Source of the DNA: Microbacterium oxydans
GTDB lineage: Bacteria; Actinomycetota; Actinomycetes; Actinomycetales; Microbacteriaceae
DNA: 64,000 nucleotides
Assembly: GCF_000956405.1 (NCBI RefSeq)
Contig: NZ_JYIV01000030.1
Coordinates: 62,001 to 126,000 of the forward strand
Direction: 5' to 3'
The translations under genes were made by a program, and so were the position numbers. Position 1 is the stretch's first letter. Every line of letters starts with the position of its first letter. Below are positions 35,082 through 45,786 of this stretch, piece after piece. Under the pieces are notes generated by a model. The model did no database searches, was not told the DNA's origin, and saw nothing but the letters and a program-made list of their open reading frames with translations.

Positions 35082-35735
35082 TCAGACGCGTGCGGCGTAG
35101 CGGTGCTCCGGGCGGCCGGTCGAGCCGTAGTTGAGGCGTACTTCGACCACGGCTCTCGCGGCGAGGGCTGCCAGATGCCGCTGCGCGGTCGCGCGTGAGA
35201 TCCCGACGCGTTCCCCGACCTCGGCCGCCGAGTGCTCGCCGTCGCCGAGGGCAGCGAGCACGAGCTGCTCCGTCGCCGACCGTGAGATCGATACCGGTTC
35301 GCCGGCACCGTGCAGGATGGCGAGGGCGCGGTCCACGTCATCTTGGCGGAGGCGTCGGTCTCCGTCGATGAGGTTGCGGTAGCGGACGTAGCGGTCCAGC
35401 AGTCCTGACAGCGCCCGCCGCTCGAACGGCTTCAGGAGGTAGCCGACGGCTCCGGACCTCAGCGCCCTGCGCACGGTGGGGGCATCGTCGGCCGCGGATA
35501 TCAGGATCGCGTCGATGCCGGACTCCCGCACGAGCGAGATGCCGTCCCCGTCGGGGAGGAACACATCGGCGATGAGCAGATCGGGTCGGGACGCACGGAT
35601 GCTGTCTCGGGCTTCGGCGAGCGAGCGCACGGTCTCGGTGACGCGGAACCCGGGATGCTCATCGACGATGCCCTGATGCAGCTGAGCGACCCGGAAGTCG
35701 TCGTCCAGGATGAGTACGCGCGGCGGGACGGTCAT
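35082..35735 (-). CDS. CitB/DcuR-type response regulator
   Basis: A 217-residue regulator. The receiver has DDD at 11-13, phosphoacceptor D57 (LLIADVFLPDGDG) and K102 (LLKPFE). The C-terminal winged-helix/IclR-like HTH has SAAEVGERVGISRATAQRHL (about 168-188). This layout is that of regulators paired with CitA/DcuS kinases for di- and tricarboxylates. The ATG overlaps the kinase stop (ATGA). Its expected target is the citrate transporter gene that diverges from this operon. Confidence 0.92.
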   Translation of the reverse strand: MTVPPRVLILDDDFRVAQLHQGIVDEHPGFRVTETVRSLAEARDSIRASRPDLLIADVFLPDGDGISLVRESGIDAILISAADDAPTVRRALRSGAVGYLLKPFERRALSGLLDRYVRYRNLIDGDRRLRQDDVDRALAILHGAGEPVSISRSATEQLVLAALGDGEHSAAEVGERVGISRATAQRHLAALAARAVVEVRLNYGSTGRPEHRYAARV

Positions 35736-37387
35736 GTGTTCTCCTCGTGGTCGTGGGCGTCGCGGGCGACTGCTCCGTTGATGCGCGCGGCGAAGACCGC
35801 GCCGCCGTCGACACCGCCCGGGTCGATGACCCAGAGGTCGCCTCCGTTCCGTCGCGCGATCTCCGTCGACAGCGGAAGTCCGATCCCGTGCCCGTGCACG
35901 GTGTCGGTGGTCTTCTGGTCCCGTGCCCGCGGCGCGAGGGGATCGACGGCCCCGAGCCCGGGCCCGGAGTCGGAGACGGTGAACACCAGCGCCTCGTCGT
36001 CGTCCAGGACGGCGACTTCGACCCATCGCGGCGTGCGCTCGCTCGAGACCGCAGCGGTGACAGCGTTGTCCACGAGATTGCCGAGGACCGCGGCGACGTC
36101 TTCGGCTTCGATCACGGTGCCGATCAGATGGGTGTCGTCCGAGATGCGCAGGGCGACGCCGCGTTCTCCGGCCTCGACGGCCTTGGCACCCAGGAACGAG
36201 TGCAGGAAGGGATCGTGCAGCAGGTCGAGACCCGCGACCGGGAACGCGACCGGGCCGCGCTCCACGAGTTCGCCGAGGAACGCCCTGGCGTCGGTCACCC
36301 GGTCGGCATCGATGAGCCCGGCGGCCACATGCATGCGGTTGGCGAACTCGTGCCTCTGCACGCGCAGCGCAGCCGTCATGGTCCTCACGGTCTCCAGGCG
36401 CTCGGTCAATGCGACCAGATCCGTGCGGTCGCGCACGATGAGCACGTTGCCGAGCTGCCGTCCCTCCCGCACCACCGTCCGCGAGTCGAGATACAGCATC
36501 CGGTCTCCGACGAGTGCACTCGCGCTGGCCTGCGCACCGGTCAGGGCGTCCAGGACGGTCGGAGCCAGGCCGAGCGCGACGACGGGACGTCCGATCGGGT
36601 CGTCGAGGCCGAGCAGGCGATCGGCGGCGGCGTTGCTCACACGCACGACCCCTCGGGTGTCGATGGCGATGACTCCGTCGTCCACACCGTCCAGCACGGC
36701 CGTCTGGTTCTGCACCAGCGCGACCAGCTCTTCCGGTTGCACGCCGAGGGTCAGCCGCTCCCACCGCCTGCGGAGCAGCAGAGATGCCAGCACCGCCAGC
36801 GCGAGGGCACCCGCGGCCGTTCCGCCGATCACGGACAGCAGGGGTGGCAGATCGTCGAAGACCCCCGCACGCTCGAACCCCACGCTGACCTCACCCACGG
36901 GGATGCCTACGTCGTCCCGGACGGGAACCTTCGCGCGCGCGGACTCACCCAGCGTCCCGGTCTGCCAGTCGACGATCTCGGCGCCCGCGAGCACCTCTTC
37001 GTACGGCGTGCTCACCTCCTCGCCGATCCGTGCGGGGTTCGGGTGCGCGAGACGGATGCCGTGGTCGTCGGTGAGCACCACGAACAGTGCTCCGGTGCGC
37101 GCGCTGACGTCGGATGCGATGCGCTGCAGATCGCCCTCACGCAGTTCGGCGGCGTCTGGCGTGCCGTCCTGGAGGGAGATGCGAGTGACCTCGGCGCGCA
37201 CCTGCGGATCCTCCGCGAGCGTGCGGGCGATTCCCAGTGCCGTCGATTCCGCCTCTGCACGCAGCTGCTGCACGGCGAGGAGCAGATACACCCCGGTGCA
37301 GAGCGCGACGACGAGAGCGACCGTGGCGAGCTGGAGAAGCAGGGCGCGCGTGGCGAACCGTGGTCTCGTCGACGTCATCCTCGGCAC
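35732..37387 (-). CDS. CitA/DcuS-type sensor histidine kinase
   Basis: A 551-residue kinase. TM1 is at about residues 15-37. A PDC/Cache-like extracytoplasmic sensor domain follows (FVVLTDDHGIRLAHPNPARIG is the dicarboxylate/citrate sensor pattern), then TM2 at about 185-205, a PAS domain and a SpoOB-type HEFAN box with H346. The ATPase part has LVDNAVTAA and GHGIGLPL. The start is GTG 37387, with GGAGAG six bases upstream; upstream in-frame ATGs have no ribosome site. The system probably senses external citrate or a related acid and controls the divergent transporter. Confidence 0.92.
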   Translation of the reverse strand: MPRMTSTRPRFATRALLLQLATVALVVALCTGVYLLLAVQQLRAEAESTALGIARTLAEDPQVRAEVTRISLQDGTPDAAELREGDLQRIASDVSARTGALFVVLTDDHGIRLAHPNPARIGEEVSTPYEEVLAGAEIVDWQTGTLGESARAKVPVRDDVGIPVGEVSVGFERAGVFDDLPPLLSVIGGTAAGALALAVLASLLLRRRWERLTLGVQPEELVALVQNQTAVLDGVDDGVIAIDTRGVVRVSNAAADRLLGLDDPIGRPVVALGLAPTVLDALTGAQASASALVGDRMLYLDSRTVVREGRQLGNVLIVRDRTDLVALTERLETVRTMTAALRVQRHEFANRMHVAAGLIDADRVTDARAFLGELVERGPVAFPVAGLDLLHDPFLHSFLGAKAVEAGERGVALRISDDTHLIGTVIEAEDVAAVLGNLVDNAVTAAVSSERTPRWVEVAVLDDDEALVFTVSDSGPGLGAVDPLAPRARDQKTTDTVHGHGIGLPLSTEIARRNGGDLWVIDPGGVDGGAVFAARINGAVARDAHDHEENT

Positions 37388-37411
37388 CGTGATTCTCTCC
37401 GTACAGCTGTC

Positions 37412-37424
37412 GCGCAATATGCGC
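37412..37424. promoter_or_regulatory. Palindrome between the citrate sensor and the citrate transporter
   Basis: GCGCA-ATA-TGCGC is a perfect 5-bp-arm palindrome. A related GCGCAT element follows at 37438-37443. The 157-base divergent region also has a TAGTCT -10-like box near 37489. It is a candidate operator for the CitB-type regulator; short palindromes are frequent in GC-rich DNA, so support is modest. Confidence 0.4.
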
Positions 37425-37544
37425 AGAACCCACGCTACGCGCATAACAGCAGGGAATGCGAGATACCGCACCCGGTGTCCGCGGATTGCCTAGTCTCGTC
37501 GGGATCCGTCGGCGCAGACGGAGACACGACGAAGGAGTCAACGC

Positions 37545-39089
37545 ATGCCAGACGCAGTCACCGGTCTGTTCGCGGCCGCCGAAGAGGCGCCGACCTACGA
37601 CGTGGCGTTCGTGCCGCCGGAGTGGGTGCTCGTGCTCCTCGGGTTCACGATGGTCCTCGCCTTCATGACCCTCATCATGACCAAGCGCCTCACGCCCATG
37701 GTGGCGCTGATCCTCGTTCCGACCGCGTTCGGACTCTTCGCGGGCGCGGGCCTCGGCCTCGGTGACATGATCCTCGATTCGATCGGCAAGATGGCACCCA
37801 CCGCGGCGCTGCTGATGTTCGCGATCATGTTCTTCGGCATCATGATCGACGTGGGGCTGTTCGACCCGCTCATCCGCCTGATCACCCGTCTGCTCGGAGA
37901 TGATCCGGCGAAGGTGGTGCTCGGAACCGCGATCCTCGCCGGAGCCGTGTCCCTGGACGGCGATGGCTCGACGACCTTCATCATCACGACCTCGGCGATG
38001 CTGCCCATCTACCTCCGCCTGGGGATGAGCCCGGTGGTGTTGACCTGTGTCGCCGGTCTCATGAACGGCACGCTGAACATCGTCCCCTGGGGCGGGCCGA
38101 CCGTACGCGCAGCCACAGCGCTCGGTGTGCAGCCGACCGACATCTTCGTGCCGATGCTGCCGGCTCTCGGCGCCGGGATCGTCGTGACGCTCGGATTCGC
38201 GTGGATCCTCGGGCTGCAGGAGCGCCGCCGTCTCGGTCACCTCGGCGCGGAGGGACTGCTCGCCGGTGCCGAGGGCGGATCGCTCTCGACCGTGCCGAAG
38301 ATCTTCCGCGGGGCGGAGCCGAAGCCGGGAGCGCGTGCGTCGCTGCGGACCGGCAACCTCGTGGTCGTGGCTGGCGGACATGCACCGGTCTCCGCTGCGA
38401 GCGTCGACCCCGCGGACACGGCCATGGCCGACACGATGCTGGACCCCGCGCGCCCGACGCTTCGGCCGAAGCTCATCTGGTTCAACCTCGCTCTCACCGT
38501 CGCGGTGATGGTGCTGCTGGTGCTCGACATCCTGCCGCTGCCGTATGTGTTCATGGTGGGGGCCGGACTCGCACTCGTCATCAACTTCCGTGGCATCAAG
38601 GAGCAGGCTTCTGAGATCGTCGCGCACGCGCCGAGCATCGTTGGGGTCGTCTCCATGGTGATCGCAGCGGGAGTCCTGGTGGGGGTGCTCACCGGCACCG
38701 GCATGGTCGATGCGATGGCCGCCTGGATCACGAACGTGCTCCCGCCGGCGCTCGGCCCGTTCCTCGCACCGATCACCGGAGTCCTGTCGATCCCGTTCAC
38801 GTTCTTCATGTCGAACGATGCGTTCTACTTCGGCATCCTCCCGGTGCTCGCGCAGAGCGCGGCGAGCTTCGGCATCGACCCGGTGGAGATGGCGAGGGCC
38901 TCCATCACCGGTCAGCCCGTGCATCTGCAGAGCCCGCTCGTGCCCGCGATCCTGCTGCTCGTGTCTCTCGCGAGCGTGAACCTGGGGGACCACCACCGCA
39001 AGGTGCTGTGGCGCGCGACGATCGTCTCGCTCGTGATGCTCGGCGTCGGCATCCTGAGCGGAGCTGTCCCGTTCTTCGTGGCTCAGTGA
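37545..39089 (+). CDS. CitMHS-family citrate/metal-citrate transporter
   Basis: A 514-residue transporter of the CitMHS family with about 12 predicted helices, which imports citrate complexed with divalent cations (Mg, Ca or Fe depending on the member). The conserved central region AVSLDGDGSTTFIITTSAMLPIY and the C-terminal TFFMSNDAFYFGILPVL with SPLVPAILLLV are visible. AAGGAG lies upstream of the ATG. It is divergent from a CitA/CitB-type two-component system, which supports induction by citrate. A hairpin follows the stop. Confidence 0.94.
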   Translation: MPDAVTGLFAAAEEAPTYDVAFVPPEWVLVLLGFTMVLAFMTLIMTKRLTPMVALILVPTAFGLFAGAGLGLGDMILDSIGKMAPTAALLMFAIMFFGIMIDVGLFDPLIRLITRLLGDDPAKVVLGTAILAGAVSLDGDGSTTFIITTSAMLPIYLRLGMSPVVLTCVAGLMNGTLNIVPWGGPTVRAATALGVQPTDIFVPMLPALGAGIVVTLGFAWILGLQERRRLGHLGAEGLLAGAEGGSLSTVPKIFRGAEPKPGARASLRTGNLVVVAGGHAPVSAASVDPADTAMADTMLDPARPTLRPKLIWFNLALTVAVMVLLVLDILPLPYVFMVGAGLALVINFRGIKEQASEIVAHAPSIVGVVSMVIAAGVLVGVLTGTGMVDAMAAWITNVLPPALGPFLAPITGVLSIPFTFFMSNDAFYFGILPVLAQSAASFGIDPVEMARASITGQPVHLQSPLVPAILLLVSLASVNLGDHHRKVLWRATIVSLVMLGVGILSGAVPFFVAQ

Positions 39090-39096
39090 CGACCGG

Positions 39097-39131
39097 ATGG
39101 CGGGGAGGGGTGCACGCCGCCTCCCCGTCAT
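39097..39131 (+). terminator. Hairpin terminator after the citrate transporter
   Basis: ATGGCGGGGAGG pairs with CCTCCCCGTCAT (12 bp including one G-T) around an 11-base loop. It begins 7 bases after the transporter stop and ends before the promoter of the next gene. Confidence 0.65.
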
Positions 39132-39159
39132 CCCGGATGCGTGGCGCTATGCTCGGCCC

Positions 39160-39567
39160 GTGATCACATTCCTGTTCCGCGGCCTGCTGTACCTGGTGTC
39201 CGCCGGCCTCGGCCTGATCGCCGCCGACCTTCTGCTCGACGGCTTCGAGATCGAGTGGGACAAGTGGTGGGGGTTCGTCGTCTGCATCCTCATCTTCGCG
39301 ATCCTGCAGAGCGTGCTCTCGCCGTGGGTCGTGAAGATCGCGAATCGCTATGCACCCGTGCTGATGGGCGGTATCGGGATCGTCTCCACGTTGATCTCTC
39401 TGATCATCGTCGTGCTGCTCCCCATCGGAGGGCTGCGGATCACCGACCTGACCGGATGGCTGCTCGGTTCGGTGATCGTCTGGTTGATCACAGCGCTCGG
39501 CAGTGTGCTGCTGCCGCTCATCTTCCTCCGCAAGAAGGTCGACTCGGCCAAGGGAGCACGCCGCTAG
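39160..39567 (+). CDS. Small four-helix membrane protein (phage holin superfamily IV/YvlD-like)
   Basis: A 135-residue protein with four predicted membrane helices, resembling the YvlD/Phage_holin_4_2 family, which is not actually phage in most bacteria and is linked to envelope stress. It has FRGLLYLVSAGLGLIAADLL at the start and a charged KKVDSAKGARR end. The GTG start lies 6 bases after a TATGCT -10 box (39148-39153), so the mRNA is probably leaderless. Function is not known. Confidence 0.72.
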   Translation: MITFLFRGLLYLVSAGLGLIAADLLLDGFEIEWDKWWGFVVCILIFAILQSVLSPWVVKIANRYAPVLMGGIGIVSTLISLIIVVLLPIGGLRITDLTGWLLGSVIVWLITALGSVLLPLIFLRKKVDSAKGARR

Positions 39568-39596
39568 GGCACGCACTTCAGCCCTGGAGATGCGGG

Positions 39597-40169
39597 TCAG
39601 ATCGCGTAGTGGTCGGGGGCGGTGAGCAGAGCCCTGGTGTCCTCGCCGTTGCTCCGGTGCCGCGGCTTCGCCGGAACGCCGACGAGCACGCTGTCGGCCG
39701 GGGCGTCGCGGGTCACGACCGCGTTCGCTCCGACCACGGATCCCGCGCCGATCGTGATGGGCCCGAGGATCTTGGCCCCCGCGCCCACGGCGACTCCGTC
39801 TTCCAGAGTGGGGTGCCGCTTGCCGGAGCTGCGCGTGCGTCCGCCCAGTGTGACGCCGTGATAGAGCATCACGTCATCACCCACCACGGCGGTCTCGCCG
39901 ATCACGACGCCCATGCCGTGATCGATGAAGAAGCGACGACCGATCCTCGCCCCGGGGTGGATCTCGATCCCGGTGAGCCATCGGGACACCTGCGAGCCGG
40001 CACGCGCGAGCAGACGCAGCCGACGCCGCCAGAGCGCGTGCGAGACACGGTGCGCCCAGATCGCGTGCAGTCCGGGGTACAACAGCGCGACCTCGACGGC
40101 GCTGCGCGCTGCCGGGTCTCGAAGGCGGGCCGCCGCGATGTCCTCGCGCATTCGCCCGATCATTCCCAT
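39597..40169 (-). CDS. cysE: Serine O-acetyltransferase
   Basis: A 190-residue CysE of the short, actinobacterial/plant-like type, acetylating serine as the first step of cysteine synthesis. The left-handed beta-helix hexapeptide repeats are visible: [21 protein letters not shown], then [14 protein letters not shown] and [20 protein letters not shown]. The catalytic His is in IDHGMG. It starts 8 bases after cysK on the same strand, forming a cysK-cysE operon. The two proteins usually form the cysteine synthase complex; the C-terminal isoleucine needed for docking is present (HYAI). Confidence 0.95.
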   Translation of the reverse strand: MGMIGRMREDIAAARLRDPAARSAVEVALLYPGLHAIWAHRVSHALWRRRLRLLARAGSQVSRWLTGIEIHPGARIGRRFFIDHGMGVVIGETAVVGDDVMLYHGVTLGGRTRSSGKRHPTLEDGVAVGAGAKILGPITIGAGSVVGANAVVTRDAPADSVLVGVPAKPRHRSNGEDTRALLTAPDHYAI

Positions 40170-40177
40170 CGACGTGC

Positions 40178-41116
40178 TCAGCTCTCGCGCAGATCCTCGA
40201 ACAGCGCGGTGGAGAGGTAGCGCTCACCGGTGTCGGGGATCACGACCACGATGGTCTTGCCGGCGTTCTCGGGGCGGGTGGCGACCTTCAGCGCGGCGGC
40301 GACGGCTGCACCGGAAGACATGCCGACGAGCAGACCCTCCTTGGCGGCCAACTCGCGGGCGACGCGGATCGACTCGTCGAATTCAGCGGTGAGGATCTCG
40401 TCGAGCACCTCGCGGTCGAGCACATCGGGGACGAAGTTCGGTCCGATGCCCTGGATCTTGTGGGGGCCGGGGTGACCCTCGGTCAGCACGGGGGAGTCCT
40501 TCGGCTCGACGGCGATCACCTGGACTCCGGGCTTCGCGGCCTTCAACGCCTGGCCGGTCCCGGTCACCGTGCCGCCGGTGCCGACTCCGGCCACCAGGAT
40601 GTCGACGGTGCCGTCGGTGTCGCGGAGGATCTCCTGTGCCGTGGTCTCGCGGTGGATCTGCGGGTTCGCAGCGTTCTCGAACTGGCGGATCCAGATCGCC
40701 CCCGGGGTCTCGGCGACGATGCGCTTGGTCTCCTCGATCGCCCCGCTCATGCCCTTGGTGGGGTCGGTGAGCACGATCTGCGCGCCGAACGCCTTCAGCA
40801 GCACGCGGCGCTCCTTCGACATGGAGGCCGGCATGGTCAGGATCACGCGGTATCCGCGCGCGGCGCCCACCATCGCGAGGGCGATGCCGGTGTTGCCGCT
40901 GGTCGACTCCACGATCGTGCCGCCCGGCTTCAGCTCGCCCGACGCCTCGGCGGCATTGATCATCGCGATGCCGATGCGATCCTTCACGCTCGATGCGGGG
41001 TTGTAGTACTCGAGCTTGGCGAGCACGGTCGCACCGAGACCCTCGGTCACCCGGTTGAGGCGGACGAGCGGCGTGTTGCCGAAAGCGGTCGTGATGTCGG
41101 AGTGGATGCCGGGCAT
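40178..41116 (-). CDS. cysK: Cysteine synthase A (O-acetylserine sulfhydrylase)
   Basis: A 312-residue PLP enzyme making cysteine from O-acetylserine and sulfide. The PLP lysine is K45 ([11 protein letters not shown]), the substrate loop is STSGNTG, and the phosphate-binding GTGGTVTG is present. Length is normal. The ATG at 41116 has AGGAAGG upstream; the longer in-frame extension crosses the prmC start region and has no similarity. It is divergent from prmC and upstream of cysE. Confidence 0.97.
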   Translation of the reverse strand: MPGIHSDITTAFGNTPLVRLNRVTEGLGATVLAKLEYYNPASSVKDRIGIAMINAAEASGELKPGGTIVESTSGNTGIALAMVGAARGYRVILTMPASMSKERRVLLKAFGAQIVLTDPTKGMSGAIEETKRIVAETPGAIWIRQFENAANPQIHRETTAQEILRDTDGTVDILVAGVGTGGTVTGTGQALKAAKPGVQVIAVEPKDSPVLTEGHPGPHKIQGIGPNFVPDVLDREVLDEILTAEFDESIRVARELAAKEGLLVGMSSGAAVAAALKVATRPENAGKTIVVVIPDTGERYLSTALFEDLRES

Positions 41117-41216
41117 GGTGAGCCTTCCTGTGCGAGGGTCGCTGCCGGACCAGCCTAGGGGAGGGGTCCTCTGGGTCGGGCTATGTGACGGCCTCCCGCA
41201 CTCTACGCTGGAAGCC

Positions 41217-42077
41217 ATGTCCGACATCTCTCTCGCCGCGGTCGTCCGCACGGCAGCCCAGCGTCTGGCCGATGTGGGGGTTCCCGATCCTCTGGTCGAT
41301 GCCGAGCTCCTCGCTGCGCACGTGCTCGGGAGGCGGCGCGGTGAGGTTCAGGCGGCGATCGTCCGCGGCGACGGCATCGATGATGCTGCGGCCTCGGCGT
41401 TGGACGCGGCCGTCGTCCGCAGGGCCGCACGCGAGCCGCTCCAGCACATCACCGGGACCGCTCCTTTCCGCCACCTCGAGCTCGCTGTCGGTCCCGGTGT
41501 CTTCGTGCCGCGCCCGGAGACGGAGACGGTCGTGCAGTACGCGATCGATGCCCTGGTCAACTCCGGGGAACCCGCCCCGATCGGCATCGACCTCGGCACC
41601 GGAAGCGGGGCCATCGCCCTCGCCATGGCCACAGAGGTCCCGCACGCCCGCATCTTCGCCGCGGAACTGTCCGAGGACGCCCACGCGTGGGCGAGTCGCA
41701 ACGTGGAGGGCGTGGACAATCTGACGCTCGTCCTCTCCGACCTGAGAGACGCATTCCCGGAGCTCGACGGCACGGCATCCGTGGTCATCTCGAACCCTCC
41801 GTACGTCCCAGACGCGGCCATCCCGCGCGACCCCGAGGTGCGCCTCTTCGACCCGGCGATGGCGCTGTACGGCGGCGAGGACGGGCTCGACATCGTCCGT
41901 GTGCTCAGCGGGCGGGCGTTGCGACTGCTGCGCCCCGGCGGCCTTCTCGTCATCGAGCACGGCGAGCTTCAGGGCGGATCGATCAGGGAGATCCTCACCG
42001 TGGACGGTTGGCGTGCGACGGCGACGCACCGCGACCTCACGCTGCGGGATCGTGCCACCACTGCCATCCGCCCCTGA
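41217..42077 (+). CDS. prmC: Release factor glutamine methyltransferase
   Basis: A 286-residue SAM methyltransferase that methylates the GGQ glutamine of release factors. The SAM loop is [13 protein letters not shown], the catalytic NPPYVP follows, and an N-terminal helical domain precedes with [14 protein letters not shown] at 41204-41209 lies 7 bases before the ATG, so translation may start on a nearly leaderless mRNA. tsaC follows 52 bases later. It is separated from prfA by the citrate and cysteine genes. Confidence 0.95.
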   Translation: MSDISLAAVVRTAAQRLADVGVPDPLVDAELLAAHVLGRRRGEVQAAIVRGDGIDDAAASALDAAVVRRAAREPLQHITGTAPFRHLELAVGPGVFVPRPETETVVQYAIDALVNSGEPAPIGIDLGTGSGAIALAMATEVPHARIFAAELSEDAHAWASRNVEGVDNLTLVLSDLRDAFPELDGTASVVISNPPYVPDAAIPRDPEVRLFDPAMALYGGEDGLDIVRVLSGRALRLLRPGGLLVIEHGELQGGSIREILTVDGWRATATHRDLTLRDRATTAIRP

Positions 42078-42114
42078 TCAGCAACCTCCGAGCGTGCTCA
42101 TCGGCCGCGCCGCA

Positions 42115-42120
42115 TAGAAT
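42115..42120 (+). promoter_or_regulatory. -10 box of tsaC
   Basis: TAGAAT ending 9 bases before the tsaC ATG. Transcription would start 0 to 3 bases before the ATG, giving a leaderless or nearly leaderless mRNA. No ribosome site is present. Confidence 0.6.
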
Positions 42121-42129
42121 CGAACCGTC

Positions 42130-42867
42130 ATGTCAACCATCTTCGACTGCAGCGACGAGTCGCAGCTTCTCGCCGGCATGCGCAATGCGCGCCAGGCGAT
42201 CGGCCGAGGCGACCTCATCGTCATCCCCACAGACACGGTGTACGGCGTCGCCGCCGATGCCTTCTCCCCGGCCGCGGTGCAGAAGCTCCTCGACGCGAAG
42301 GGACGTGGCCGCGACCAGCCGCCGCCCGTTCTCATCGGCACCAAGGAGACCCTCGCCGCCCTTGCCGAGTCGGTTCCCGAGCCCGTAGAGCGTCTCGTCG
42401 AGGCGTTCTGGCCTGGAGGCCTCACCATCGTGCTGCCGGCGCAGCCGTCGCTGGTGTGGGATCTGGGCGAGACGCTCGGTACCGTCGCGGTGCGCATGCC
42501 AGAGGGCCGTGTCGCCCTCGAACTGCTCGCGGAGACCGGACCTCTCGCCGTCTCCAGCGCGAACCTGACGGGGGAGTCCGCGGCCATCTCGGCCGACGAC
42601 GCCGAGAGGATGCTGGGTGACAGCGTCGCGGTCTACCTCGCCGACGGCTTGAGCAAGGACGGCATCGCATCCACCATCGTCGACGCGACCTCGCTGGTGC
42701 GTCGAGGCGCCGACTCCGAGCAGGGCGTCGTGCGGATCCTCCGCGACGGAGCCGTGACGCGTGAGCAGCTGCACGAGGTGCTCGGTGATCTGCTCGAGCC
42801 CGAGGATGACGGCACGGAAGACCACGCGGAGCACGAGCACCCGCAGGAGCAGGACGGGGATTCGTGA
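42130..42867 (+). CDS. tsaC: L-threonylcarbamoyladenylate synthase
   Basis: A 245-residue Sua5/YciO/YrdC-family enzyme that makes threonylcarbamoyl-AMP for the t6A modification of tRNA. PTDTVYGVAADAF and the KGRGRDQPPPVLI segment bind substrate; FWPGGLTIVLP and SSANLTGE are also conserved. The C-terminal 25 residues are acidic and His-rich (HAEHEHPQEQ) and not part of the family core. The stop overlaps the next GTG (GTGA), so it is coupled to the wecA-like gene. Confidence 0.94.
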   Translation: MSTIFDCSDESQLLAGMRNARQAIGRGDLIVIPTDTVYGVAADAFSPAAVQKLLDAKGRGRDQPPPVLIGTKETLAALAESVPEPVERLVEAFWPGGLTIVLPAQPSLVWDLGETLGTVAVRMPEGRVALELLAETGPLAVSSANLTGESAAISADDAERMLGDSVAVYLADGLSKDGIASTIVDATSLVRRGADSEQGVVRILRDGAVTREQLHEVLGDLLEPEDDGTEDHAEHEHPQEQDGDS

Positions 42868-44027
42868 AGCAGTATCTCTTCACGATCATCCTCACCGCTG
42901 CGATCACGTTCGCGCTGACCTGGGCGGTGTGGAAGCTGAGCCTCCGGTTCAAGCTCTACCCCGCCATCCGCGACCGTGACGTGCACACGACGCCCAAGCC
43001 CCGGCTGGGAGGCGTCGCGATCTTCCTCGCCATCGCCGCGGCGTTCGGCTTCTCCGCGGTGAACCCCTTCTTCCAGAGCATCTGGATCCCGCCGCAGACG
43101 ATGTGGTCGATCCTCGGCGCCTCGCTCCTGATCGCGATCATCGGCGTGGTGGACGACCTCTGGGACATCGACTGGATGATCAAGCTGGGCGCCCAGTTCC
43201 TCGCCGCCGGCGTCATCACGGTCGGCGGAGGCCTGCAGATCCTCTCTCTGCCGTTCGGCGACCTCATCGTCGTCTCCAGCTGGCTGAGCATCACCATCAC
43301 GATGTTCGCGATCGTCATCGTGATGAACGCCGTGAACTTCATCGACGGCCTCGACGGCCTCGTCGCCGGGGTGTGCCTGATCTCGAACGGCGTCTTCTTC
43401 GCCTACTCGTACATCTTCACGCGCGACTCCGGCGCTTCGAGCTACTTCAACCTCTCGACGTTCCTCGCTGCCGTGCTCATCGGCGCGTGCCTCGGGTTCC
43501 TGCCGTTGAACTGGAGCCCGGCCAAGATCTTCATGGGCGACTCGGGTGCGCTGGTGATCGGGCTCCTCATGGCCACGTCCGCGATCGCGATCACCGGCCA
43601 GATGGACCCGTCGGCTCTCGACCCCGAGCGTCTGGGGCGGTCGCAGCTGGTCGGAGCGTTCCTGCCGATCCTCCTCCCGCTGCTCGTGGTGCTGCTGCCG
43701 CTGCTGGACTTCGGTCTCGCGGTGCTCCGGCGCATGAGCGCGGGTCGCTCACCTTTCTCTCCCGACCGGAAGCACCTGCATCACCGTATGCTCGACCTCG
43801 GCCACCGCGATCGCGATGCCGTCCTCATCTTCTACGCCTGGTCGGCAGTCGTGTCCCTCGCGGTCCTGATGATGTACGTCGGTGCTCGGGAGGATTGGCC
43901 TGGTCAGTACCTGCCCGGTGTCGGTTTCGGCGTCGTGGGCATCGCCGCCTGCCTCGTCGTCACCCTGACCCCCACCCGCCGCAGCGCTGCGGATGCAGCA
44001 CCCGATCCGACACCCGTGGAGTCCTGA
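42864..44027 (+). CDS. WecA/TagO-type polyprenyl-phosphate sugar-1-phosphate transferase
   Basis: A 387-residue membrane enzyme of the MraY/WecA family with about 11 helices. It starts lipid-linked synthesis of cell-wall polymers by moving GlcNAc-1-P (or a similar sugar) to undecaprenyl phosphate. Motifs are VVDDLWD, NAVNFIDGLDGLVAG, FMGDSGALVIGL and the C-terminal HHRMLD typical of WecA/TagO rather than MraY. The start is GTG overlapping the tsaC stop. The stop overlaps the next ATG (ATGA). Confidence 0.92.
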   Translation: MKQYLFTIILTAAITFALTWAVWKLSLRFKLYPAIRDRDVHTTPKPRLGGVAIFLAIAAAFGFSAVNPFFQSIWIPPQTMWSILGASLLIAIIGVVDDLWDIDWMIKLGAQFLAAGVITVGGGLQILSLPFGDLIVVSSWLSITITMFAIVIVMNAVNFIDGLDGLVAGVCLISNGVFFAYSYIFTRDSGASSYFNLSTFLAAVLIGACLGFLPLNWSPAKIFMGDSGALVIGLLMATSAIAITGQMDPSALDPERLGRSQLVGAFLPILLPLLVVLLPLLDFGLAVLRRMSAGRSPFSPDRKHLHHRMLDLGHRDRDAVLIFYAWSAVVSLAVLMMYVGAREDWPGQYLPGVGFGVVGIAACLVVTLTPTRRSAADAAPDPTPVES

Positions 44028-44545
44028 TGAGCCCGAGCCCCGTTTCCAGCACGCCGATCCTGCGGCGCACCCTCATCTGGTCGGCGGTGGCCACCGTGGT
44101 CCTCGCGATCATCGCCGGCGGCGTCGGTTTCCTGGTCGCACAGGGGGAGGGCTTGGTCAGTGGTCTGCTGGGAGTGCTGCTCGCCGCGCTGTTCCTGTCG
44201 ATCACGGGCATCAGCATCCTGATCGCGAACCGCTGGTACGGCGATCCGCTCTATGTGCAGCTGTTCTTCGCGATCGTGCTGGGCGGCTGGCTGCTGAAGC
44301 TCGGCCTGTTCGTCGTCGCGATGATCCTGCTCGCCGGTCAGCCGTGGCTCCAGCCGATGGTGTTCTTCCTGTCGATCGTCGCCGGCGTGCTCATGTCGCT
44401 GGCGATCGACGTGATCGTGCTGACGAGCATGCGGCTGCCCAACGTCAGCGACACGACGCTTCCCACCGAGGTGCCGGAGGACCGAGCGCCCGGCACTGCG
44501 AATCGCATCGAGGAGAGGCCGCTCGACGAGGACCCGCGGTCTTAG
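44027..44545 (+). CDS. AtpI-like membrane protein upstream of the ATP synthase operon
   Basis: A 172-residue protein with four predicted helices (about residues 17-40, 45-65, 76-99 and 104-126) and an acidic tail. Position directly before atpB, and size, match the AtpI/ATP synthase protein I family, which assists c-ring assembly or Mg2+ supply. Sequence conservation in this family is weak, so the call rests largely on context. The ATG overlaps the wecA-like stop. Confidence 0.65.
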   Translation: MSPSPVSSTPILRRTLIWSAVATVVLAIIAGGVGFLVAQGEGLVSGLLGVLLAALFLSITGISILIANRWYGDPLYVQLFFAIVLGGWLLKLGLFVVAMILLAGQPWLQPMVFFLSIVAGVLMSLAIDVIVLTSMRLPNVSDTTLPTEVPEDRAPGTANRIEERPLDEDPRS

Positions 44546-44575
44546 GGAACCCTCAGATTCTGATAGTGTTGAGAC

Positions 44576-44641
44576 GTGCCCGCCGCTCGCCCGCGAGCGC
44601 TTGCGCTGTGTAGCACACCGACCATCGTCGCCCCGGTTTAG
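44576..44641 (+). other. Possible 21-codon leader ORF before atpB
   Basis: GTG at 44576 opens a short frame (VPAARPRALALC...) ending at TAG 44639-44641, in the same frame as atpB and 27 bases before its likely start. A GATAGT -10-like box lies just upstream (44562-44567), so it may be translated from a nearly leaderless mRNA. It has no known homologue; it could be chance. Confidence 0.3.
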
Positions 44642-44668
44642 ACCGGTGCCCCGAAGCTGGAGCCCGCG

Positions 44669-45759
<1,091 letters not shown>

Positions 45760-45786
45760 TTCTCACCGACTTCTGAAGGAGACAGG

